From positions 2,418,001-2,482,000 of the forward strand of contig CP121313.1 in the NCBI GenBank assembly GCA_043513815.1: a DNA stretch of 64,000 nucleotides. Reading direction: 5' to 3'. Shown one piece after another: positions 25,151 to 33,100 of this stretch. Source of the stretch: JANQIO01 sp043513815 (GTDB lineage Bacteria; Pseudomonadota; Gammaproteobacteria; Pseudomonadales; Halieaceae). The position numbers were made by a program, and so were the translations under genes. Position 1 is the first letter of the stretch, and the number at the start of each line of letters is the position of its first letter. The notes beneath the pieces were generated by a model that was not told the origin of the DNA, searched no databases, and worked only from the letters and a program-made list of their open reading frames with translations.

Positions 25151-27022
25151 ATGAAACTGCTCCACACCCTGCTTTTGCTCTGCCTTTTCCTGCCGCTTGC
25201 CGCCAACGGCGAAGAGGGTCCACCCGAGCGCGCCGACGTACCGGAAGAGTTTCGCTGGGACCTGACGGATATGTACCCGGACGCCGATGCCTGGGAACAG
25301 GACGCCCGCCGCCTCGACAGCCTTTTGGAAGAACTCGAGGAGTACCGGGGCACACTGGATGAGGGTGGCGCACAGCTTTACAAAGCCATCGAAGCTTACG
25401 AGGCGGCCAACCAGCTGTTGGGCAATCTCTATGTTTACGCAGGGCTGTCCTCCTTTGAAGACCTGCGCAACAGTGACCAGGGCGCTCGTTTCTCCCGCGC
25501 CCGCGGCTACCTGGCTCGTGTTAATGAGGCATCGGCTTTCCTGCGACCGGAACTGCTGGCAATCCAGCCCGAACGACTGGAGTCGATGATCGAGGAAACC
25601 CCGGAGCTCTCCGGCTACACCCACTGGTTTAACGAACAGCTGCGCATGCGCGACTTCACCCTGAGCGAGAAAGAAGAACGCATCCTGGCTGCTGCCAGCG
25701 ACCCGCTGGGCAAGTTCAACAATGTATTTGCGGCCTTTGCCAATGCCGACCTGGAGTTCGAAGACGTCGTGGACGGCGCCGGCAACACCTTGACGATGAC
25801 CCAGTCACGCTACGGCGACGCCCTGTTTTCGAGCGACCCGGTTTTCCGCAGGAATGCCTGGAAGTCCCTGTTTTCCGCTTACCAACAGTGGGGCAATACC
25901 CTCGCCGCCAACTACGAGGGCCACGTCAAGGGCCGCGTCTTCGAGGCCCGCATACGCGGCTTCGAGTCGGCCATGCAGGCTTCCACCTACCGCAATGGCG
26001 TTCCCGACGAGGTGTATACCAACCTGATCAAGGCCCTGCGCGAGAACGTGGCGCCACTGCAGCGTTACCTGGACCTCAAGCGCCAGGCCCTGGGCCTTGA
26101 GGTACTGGAAGTCTGGGACTCCTACGCGCCGGTGGCGGAACCTCCCTACCGGGATATTCCCTGGGAGCGCGCCCAGACATTGGTGGCCGAAGCGCTGGCG
26201 CCACTGGGCGATGAATATGTGGAGATCTACTGGAAAGGCTTCGACGAGGAATGGGCCGACGTCATGGAGAGCAAGGGCAAGCGCGGCGGCGCCTACTCCT
26301 GGGGCACCTATAGCTCCAAACCCTACTTTTCGATGAACTACCAGGGCAATTTCAGTGATGTGACCACCCTCGCCCACGAATACGGTCACTCCATTCACAG
26401 CTATCTGTCCAACGCCAACCAGCCCTACGTGTATTCCGGCTACCGCATATTCATCGCTGAAGTCGCCTCCATGACCAATGAGGCCATCCTCTACCAGAAA
26501 ATGCTGAAAGAAGCGGAAACACGGGAGGAAAAGCTGTTCCTGTTGCAGAGCTACCTGAGCGAGTTCCGCAGCGCAATGTATCGCCAGGCCAGCCTGGCGG
26601 ATTTTGAACTGCAGGCTCACACGCTGGTAGAGAACGGTGAGGCGCTTACCCGCGACACGCTGGACACTTTGTATGCGCAGGTCTTCGAGGATTATTACGG
26701 CGACAGCTTGCATACCGACCCGCTAAATGACAGCGAATGGAGCCGCATCCCGCACCTGCTGCGCACGGACAACTTCTACGTCTACCAGTATGCAACCTCC
26801 TTTGTTGCCGCCACCGCATTGGCAAAGCAGATACTTGCCGAAGGCGAACCGGCCCGACAGCGCTTCCTGGCCTTGTTGAAGTCGGGCAGCAGTGATTATC
26901 CGGTAGACCTGCTAAAAAAAGCCGGTGTGGATATGACGACCTCGCAGCCGGTGCTGGATACCGTGGCGGTAATGGAAGCGCTGGTGGATGAGTTTGAGGC
27001 CGTGCTGAACAGCCGCCCCTGA
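25151..27022 (+). CDS. pepF: Exported oligoendopeptidase F (M3 metallopeptidase)
   Basis: 623 residues. Zinc peptidase of family M3 with the HExxH motif at His409-Glu-Tyr-Gly-His413 (TLAHEYGHSIHSYL) and the downstream Glu in FIAEVASMTNEA. Family-typical body: WDLTDMYPDADAWEQD near the start and YQYATSFVAATALAKQI at the C-terminus. Unlike most PepF proteins, it begins with a cleavable signal sequence (KLLHTLLLLCLFLPLAANG, about 20 residues), so it likely works in the periplasm on short peptides. Monogenic, with a candidate promoter upstream and a terminator downstream. Confidence 0.93.
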   Translation: MKLLHTLLLLCLFLPLAANGEEGPPERADVPEEFRWDLTDMYPDADAWEQDARRLDSLLEELEEYRGTLDEGGAQLYKAIEAYEAANQLLGNLYVYAGLSSFEDLRNSDQGARFSRARGYLARVNEASAFLRPELLAIQPERLESMIEETPELSGYTHWFNEQLRMRDFTLSEKEERILAAASDPLGKFNNVFAAFANADLEFEDVVDGAGNTLTMTQSRYGDALFSSDPVFRRNAWKSLFSAYQQWGNTLAANYEGHVKGRVFEARIRGFESAMQASTYRNGVPDEVYTNLIKALRENVAPLQRYLDLKRQALGLEVLEVWDSYAPVAEPPYRDIPWERAQTLVAEALAPLGDEYVEIYWKGFDEEWADVMESKGKRGGAYSWGTYSSKPYFSMNYQGNFSDVTTLAHEYGHSIHSYLSNANQPYVYSGYRIFIAEVASMTNEAILYQKMLKEAETREEKLFLLQSYLSEFRSAMYRQASLADFELQAHTLVENGEALTRDTLDTLYAQVFEDYYGDSLHTDPLNDSEWSRIPHLLRTDNFYVYQYATSFVAATALAKQILAEGEPARQRFLALLKSGSSDYPVDLLKKAGVDMTTSQPVLDTVAVMEALVDEFEAVLNSRP

Positions 27023-27027
27023 TAGAG

Positions 27028-27060
27028 GCGGGGGCGGCCGCTTGCGCAGACCGCCCCCGC
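27028..27060 (+). terminator. Intrinsic terminator after oligoendopeptidase F
   Basis: Perfect 10-bp stem GCGGGGGCGG / complement with a 13-base loop, six bases past the stop codon, followed by AGTTTCG. The T-tract is weak. Confidence 0.6.
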
Positions 27061-27430
27061 AGTTTCGCCTTCCCTAGCGAAACACGTTGCAGCGGGCATC
27101 CCCTGACCGCTGCTTTTTCACTCCCGCTGCCTGGCTCACGGCAAACCCCGCGATAAGCTGCTTGCGCAGGCTCTGTCGCTGGGTCCTTGAAGACGCAATA
27201 CGCCCTCGTTAGACCAGAGCGAGCGCGAATAGAGCAAACATGACAGCGTATTTGACGCTGCGGTTCTGCCAACAATCACGCAATCCGCGTTCCCACCATT
27301 GCATTTCAACCCCCGGCGGAGCGATAAGCTCACTTCGCTTGGCCCCACTTGCCTTTCGGCGTTACAGCCACAGACCTGGACTGTTGCTATCCAGTGTGCC
27401 CATATTCCCGAGGGAAACAATGAGACGGAA

Positions 27431-27452
27431 GGACTAAACGAAGGCTTAGTCC
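27431..27452. promoter_or_regulatory. Palindrome GGACTAA-N8-TTAGTCC
   Basis: Perfect 7-bp arms around 8 bases. A degenerate version (GGACTAAAC...TTAG) lies upstream of the histidine kinase at 28292 and the core ACTAAACCAA recurs upstream of the response regulator at 36572. It may be an operator, or chance. Confidence 0.35.
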
Positions 27453-27463
27453 GGATGGCCTGG

Positions 27464-27509
27464 CCGCCATCTCTCACTGATTCCTGGCCGTCTCGGTGAG
27501 AGGTGGCGG
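27464..27509 (-). terminator. Hairpin at the end of the phytochelatin-synthase-like gene
   Basis: 14-bp arms 27464-27477 and 27496-27509 pair with one G-U wobble around an 18-base loop, directly next to the minus-strand stop at 27510. No T-run follows, so it may stabilise or end the transcript without being a classical terminator. Confidence 0.5.
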
Positions 27510-28211
27510 TTAGAGAGCCACTTCGACCAGGCCCCGGGGAAGACCGGTGGTACTGTCCTTTTCCTGCATGGCGGCGTAAAGACTGTCTACCGGGACCCAG
27601 GTCGGGGGGTACTTGTAGCTGGCGGTGTCCATAATCAGCACCCGGTCGCTGGCCGCGTGATAGGCGGCCAGCGGTGAAATATGCCCTACCCGCCCCTGCC
27701 CAAGGACCTCGCGCTGGTAGTTCACCAGCAGATAATCACCGGGCGTGGAGAGGTTGCGCGCTACCAGCTCACGAAATTCCTCAACGTCAAGCTGGTCCCC
27801 GTGCAGGGCCTGTACCGCCAGGCCATGGGCATTCAATAAACCGGCGAGATCGACCAGCGACATACCTCCCAGTGTGACCTGCAGGCGAGTGCGCACCGCG
27901 TCCGTGGCATCGGTAAAGAAGTCCGACTGGCTGCGCTCGGCGCCCAGTGCATTCAGCACGATGACTCCGCTGGCCACGCCGCAATAGCTGCCCAGGGACT
28001 GGGACTGGTAGGCCTGCGCCAGGGCGGCGTAGTCCGCGTTGCTCTCAGCCTGTTCCAGCAGGACGACGCCCTCTGCGGATTGCGCTGAGACCAGCGCGGC
28101 CGGCAGGGGCAGGTCCTTTTGCCTGGGTTGCAACAGGTACCAGACGTACCCGGAAAATCCCAGCGGCAGCAACACCAGCAGAAGGGCCAGAATTTTCAGC
28201 GCGCGTTTCAC
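27510..28211 (-). CDS. Membrane-anchored phytochelatin-synthase-like cysteine protease
   Basis: 233 residues. An N-terminal hydrophobic segment (ILALLLVLLPLGFSGYVWYLL) anchors it in, or exports it through, the inner membrane. The papain-like domain has Cys77 in SQSLGSYCGVASGVIVLNAL, His177 in GRVGHISPLAAYH and Asp195 in LIMDTASYKYPPTWV; the His-Asp spacing of 18 equals that of plant phytochelatin synthase and the fold markers match. Bacterial members usually hydrolyse glutathione to gamma-Glu-Cys rather than polymerise it, so a periplasmic glutathione or conjugate hydrolase is likely (inference). It is divergent from the histidine kinase gene. Confidence 0.87.
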   Translation of the reverse strand: MKRALKILALLLVLLPLGFSGYVWYLLQPRQKDLPLPAALVSAQSAEGVVLLEQAESNADYAALAQAYQSQSLGSYCGVASGVIVLNALGAERSQSDFFTDATDAVRTRLQVTLGGMSLVDLAGLLNAHGLAVQALHGDQLDVEEFRELVARNLSTPGDYLLVNYQREVLGQGRVGHISPLAAYHAASDRVLIMDTASYKYPPTWVPVDSLYAAMQEKDSTTGLPRGLVEVAL

Positions 28212-28405
28212 GATGATGCTCCGTGTCAGGGAAATTCAGATACTAGCGCATTGGTGAAGGCCCAGGGGCCCTCATTGCCTGTCACCCATTCGGACTAAAC
28301 CAAAGATTAGCTGCCCCGGCGCCCACCCCTAAGACGTAAGACGTATTGGCAGGGCGCCGCGTTTGCACTAATTTGGGACACTGACGACTCACGGGCCCTA
28401 CCGAC

Positions 28406-30130
28406 TTGAAACACCAGACCACGCCACCTGACGCCGCCCTCGAAGAGGAGCTGCTGAGGCTACTGTCCACCCAGGTAACACACTCACCGGTCAGCGTGGT
28501 GGTGGCCATGAGCATTATTGCGTACATGGCCTACCAGCAGGCACCTGACCTGGCAGCGGTGTGGGCTGCCTGGCTGGGGCTGGTGGTACTCGCCCAGGCA
28601 GCGAGGGTCATCATCATCCGCAGCCTGCGCCAACGCAGCCATCTGGAGCCGCACAGCACGCTGCGCACCGCGGCCCTGGTCAACGTCTGCAACACTACGC
28701 TGCACAGTGTCTCCCTGGTGTTTTTCCCGCTGTTTACGCCTTTCCAGGCGGCCCTGCAGTCAATGCTGATTATCGGCATGGGTGTGGTATCGACGGTTAC
28801 GGCCATGGGCTTCATGCCCTTCGCACTGGCCCATATCTGCCTCGGGCTGCTGCCGCTGTTCAGCATGTGGGTATGGAGTGGCGTTGCCGGACCCAGCGGC
28901 GCCATGGGCCTGCTGATCGCCCTCAACGGTTTCGCCTACATGGTGAGCCTGTTCTTTGTGTCCCGCCGCATCTTTGCCATGTACCGGGAATCCTTCGAAA
29001 TGCGCGCCCGCCTGGAAGAAGCACTGAGCCAGGCGGAGGCCGCAGGCAGCGCCAAGACGCGCTTCCTGGCCGCCGCCAGTCACGACCTGCGCCAGCCGAT
29101 TCACACCCTGTCGCTGTTCAGCGCCGCGCTGGGAATGCGCGAACTCGACGGCAAGGCCAGCCATATCGCGGAAAACATCGACAATGCGGTCAAGGCCCTG
29201 GCCTACCAGCTCGACGCCCTGCTCGATATCTCCAAGCTGGATGCGGGTATCGTCTCGGTGAAGGTCAATCGCTTCAGCCTGCACACGATGCTCAGCCGGC
29301 TGCACGACGAGTTCCAGGTGACAGCCTCCGAGAAGGACATCAGCATTACCCTGGACTGCCCGGAGCACGCTGTGGTGCGCACCGATCCCGGGTTGCTGGA
29401 ACGCATCCTGCGCAACCTGGTGACCAACGCCATTACCCACAATAGCGGCTGCAAGATTCAGCTCGTCGCCAGCGAAGCTGCGGGCAGTTGGGAATTGACC
29501 GTGTCGGATACTGGCGCCGGCATCGCCGAGGCCGACCAGTTACATATTTTCGAGGAGTTCTACCAGGTCGCCAACCCGGAGCGTGATCGCAGCAAGGGGT
29601 TGGGTCTGGGTCTGGCGATTGTGCAACGCCTGTCGCGCCTGTTGGACCTGGATCTCACACTGGAATCCGAACCGGGCTGGGGTACCCGGTTTAGTCTGCG
29701 CATCCCGGCTGACGCCATCCCGGTCACCGTCGAAGACAGCCAGCGCCAGGTGAACTCCCTGGAGGATCTGAAGGTGCTGGTGGTAGACGACGAGAGCCAG
29801 GTGCGCGACGGCATGAAAGTCCTGCTGGAAGTGCTGGGCTGTAGCGTACAGGTGGCCAGCAACACCAGCGATGCGGTATCCATGGCCACCAGTGAAAAGC
29901 CCGACCTGGCGCTGGTGGACTTCCGGCTGCGCGACCATGACACCGGACTCAACACCATCGACCGCCTGCGTCACCTCTATCCCGGCCTGCCGGCGATCAT
30001 CATCAGCGGGGACACGGCGCCGGATCGCCTCCAGCAGGCGCGCTCGGCCGGAGTGCCAATCCTTAGCAAGCCGGTGCTGGTGGAGCCGCTAAAGCAGGCG
30101 ATATCCAGGGCCTGCCATATCGGAGCCTGA
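28406..30130 (+). CDS. Hybrid sensor histidine kinase with receiver domain
   Basis: 574 residues from a TTG at 28406; the first ATG is 33 codons in and would remove a conserved cytoplasmic lead-in. About five or six membrane helices occupy residues 30-195, with no large external sensor. A short coiled linker leads to the H-box SHDLRQPIHTL (His226), N-box LVTNAITHNSG, G-boxes DTGAGIAEAD and GLGLGLAIV (about 395-405), and then a receiver domain from residue 455 with phospho-acceptor Asp505 (ALVDFRL). The stop is 2 bases before the giant fusion gene, so both are co-translated. The likely output is the LuxR-type regulator at 35903. Confidence 0.9.
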   Translation: MKHQTTPPDAALEEELLRLLSTQVTHSPVSVVVAMSIIAYMAYQQAPDLAAVWAAWLGLVVLAQAARVIIIRSLRQRSHLEPHSTLRTAALVNVCNTTLHSVSLVFFPLFTPFQAALQSMLIIGMGVVSTVTAMGFMPFALAHICLGLLPLFSMWVWSGVAGPSGAMGLLIALNGFAYMVSLFFVSRRIFAMYRESFEMRARLEEALSQAEAAGSAKTRFLAAASHDLRQPIHTLSLFSAALGMRELDGKASHIAENIDNAVKALAYQLDALLDISKLDAGIVSVKVNRFSLHTMLSRLHDEFQVTASEKDISITLDCPEHAVVRTDPGLLERILRNLVTNAITHNSGCKIQLVASEAAGSWELTVSDTGAGIAEADQLHIFEEFYQVANPERDRSKGLGLGLAIVQRLSRLLDLDLTLESEPGWGTRFSLRIPADAIPVTVEDSQRQVNSLEDLKVLVVDDESQVRDGMKVLLEVLGCSVQVASNTSDAVSMATSEKPDLALVDFRLRDHDTGLNTIDRLRHLYPGLPAIIISGDTAPDRLQQARSAGVPILSKPVLVEPLKQAISRACHIGA

Positions 30131-30132
30131 CC

Positions 30133-33100
30133 ATGAGCGACGCCGCGAAGGATAGCGCGCCAGACAGTTCACAGGAACGCGATACCGCCACTACATGGCT
30201 TTCACAGGGGCTGGAAGTACTGCTTGCTGATCTGGCCAGCTCCCGCACCCCGAACGGGCAGCCCCACTTCGATGCCATCGTCATCGGTAGCGGCTACGGC
30301 GGCGCGGTCGCCGCCTCGAGACTGGCCTGGGCACAAAACGCTGAGGGACAGCGCCTGAAGGTCTGCCTGCTGGAACGCGGCAAGGAATACCTGCCGGGCA
30401 TGTTTCCTTCGGAAGTGTCCAGCCTCGCGGGACATGTGCGCCTTACCACACCGCGAAGCTGGAACGAGGAACAGGAGCGCGAGCAGGGCGAGGCGCGAGC
30501 AGCCGCCCAGGGCCTGCGCGATGGCCTGTTCGATATTCGCATTGACGACGACTTCAACGTGCTGGTCGCGAACGGCCTGGGCGGCGGCTCTCTGATCAAC
30601 GCCGGCGTGATGGAAACGGTAGATCCGGACTTTTTCAAGCAGGGCTGGCCCGCCGCCGTTCGCGATGACCCGCAGCTCATGGACTACTACCGGGACATGA
30701 AACGTGAACTGGGTGCGGCGCACAATGACGGCGCCGACAACACGATCGCCCTGCATCCCGACACCCAGGGCCGGCCGCTGAAAAAACATGCGGCACTGAG
30801 GAAGCTCGCCCATGGCTCCCGCCACAGCCATTTCCGTGACGCTGCCATCACCGTGGCCATGGACCACGGCGACAACGCGGCCGGCGTTGCTCTCAGCCGT
30901 TGCACGCTGTGCGGCGATTGCGCCACCGGGTGCAACTTCGGCGCCAAGAATTCACTGGATCTCAACCTGCTGGCCCGTGCGCGCCGCGGTGGATTACGCA
31001 TTGTCACCGGCGCCACAGTACTGCAGGTGCAGGAAGTCGATGGACTATGGGAAGTCACCACCGTCCACACCCTGCCAAACCTGGCGGCCAAGGAAATCGC
31101 ACCTGCCAGGCTGCGGGCCAGCAAGGTCATTCTCGCCGCTGGCGCCCTGGGTTCCACGGAGATTCTGCTTCGCAGCCGGGCAGCCGGCCTGGCAGTTTCA
31201 GATCAACTCGGCAAGCGCTTCTCCGGTAACGGCGACATGATTGCCGTCGGCTACGACATGAAGTCGGAAACAAACGCCGTGGCCGAAGAAACCGAGGCGT
31301 TTGCGGAGCGCCGTGTGGGGCCGACTATCACCGGCGTGGTGGACTGTCGCGGCGAAGACCACGAGCACCCGGTGGTCATTGAAGAAATGGCCGTACCCGG
31401 TGCCATGCGCTGGATTTTCGAAGAACTCTACACCACCGTGAACAGCCTGCACCAGCTGGCCACAGTGGACTGGCGTACCCATACCCATGGACACCCCTGC
31501 CCGGATCCGCTCTCCGTCAACAGGGACGCCATCCGCCACAGCCAGGTCTACGCAGTGATTGGCGATGACGGTGCCGGCGGCAGGCTGGAATTTCGCGATG
31601 ACTTTGTTGCGGGCAGTGACGGCGCTATCAGCGTCACCTGGCCGGAAGTGCGCGAAAACCCGCTTTTCCCGGCCCAGATTGCACAGCTGGAAATGCTGAC
31701 CAAACGCTCCGGGAGCGGCGGCACGGTGATCCCCAACCCCCTGTGGCAACCCCTGCCGGGCGACCTGGATTTCCTGACCGGCAACTTCAAAGGACCTCTG
31801 ATGACTGTTCACCCGCTGGGCGGCTGCCCCATGGGCGAGACTGGCCAGGAGGGAGTGGTCAATGATCGCGGGCAGGTGTTCAACGGCGACACCGACCACG
31901 TGCACCAGGGGTTGGCGGTGCTGGATGGCGCCATTCTGCCGCGCGCCGTGGGTACCAATCCAGCCCTGACCATCGCCGCCGTATGTGCCAGGGCCGTTGA
32001 CCGGCTGTGCCACGCTGATGGCTGGAACCTGCAACGCATTCCCGAAACAGTAGAGGACTACCGCACTCGCCCCCGCTTCGATTCGGTAACGGCGCCAACC
32101 GCGCGCAAGGCCACCGAAATGCAGTTTGCCGAACGCCTGCGTGGGGATATCAGCCTCTACATCGACGGCCAGCAGAAGGACTACGTGGCCGAGCTTACGC
32201 TGTTCTTTGAAGACAAACCCCTGCACGAACTGACGGCCGCCTGCGACGAGGGTGAATACCAGAAGGAAAAGCAAAAGGCAGCCCCGAAGCCGACTGACGG
32301 CACCACCGGCGCGAACGCTGCGCCAGATGCGACAACGCGGCAACAGGAGCAGGAACTTACGCTGCGCCCCCGGGGCGACAAGCACACACTGGTCGTTGCC
32401 GACCGTTCGGCGGCGACCCACAAGCGCAGCCAGCTGCGGCTGCTCACACGCGAGGCCTGGGACCGCATCGACAGGGACCGACTGTCCGGTCGCGAACTTG
32501 AGGAGCGAATCGACGCCGAGTGCATACTGATTGCCCCGGTGACGGGGTCACTGAAAATTCTTGCCCGCGAACGGTCCAATGCGGTCCAGAGAACCTGGCG
32601 CGCCCTGCGTGCCTACCTGGGCAATCGCGGCTGGCGAGACCTTTACCAGTCGCGCCACCCACTGCCCCACGAACCCCCGTCTTCAGGGGCCGGCTGGCGC
32701 ACACTCTGGAGCGGTTTCAAACACCTGAGCCGGGCCGGGGAAGTACGGCTGTTTGAATATGCCCTGACCATCGGCCAGGGCGACAGTCGCTACCCCCTGG
32801 CGGCGGTCTTTCATGGCGAGAAAATCGCCGGCAACAAACGCATCGGCTACATGCGGCGTGGCAACCCGCTGCGACAGCTCATGGAAGTCGATTTGCACCG
32901 CTTCCCGGGACTGGTGGCTACCCGGCCGGCCCGCCTGACCCTGCGACCGGAATTCCTCGCTCGCAAGGGCCTGCCCCTGTTGCGCATTTCCCGCCAGGAA
33001 AACCTGGTACTGGCGTTGACGGAAGTGGGCTCGCTTGCCGCCTACTTCATTCGATTGCTGCTAAGCACCCACCTGTTGAGCCTGAGGGCGCCCGACACAG

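Larger units (their letters stand above)
27061..27509. other. 449-base gap with hairpins and no clear gene
   Basis: Several short open frames cross this stretch on both strands, none with a ribosome site or recognisable product. A minus-strand tail ending in NRSVKYAVMFALFALALV looks like the end of a membrane peptide and could be a gene remnant. Two structures are annotated separately: a 7-bp palindrome at 27431-27452 and a hairpin at 27464-27509. Confidence 0.5.
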
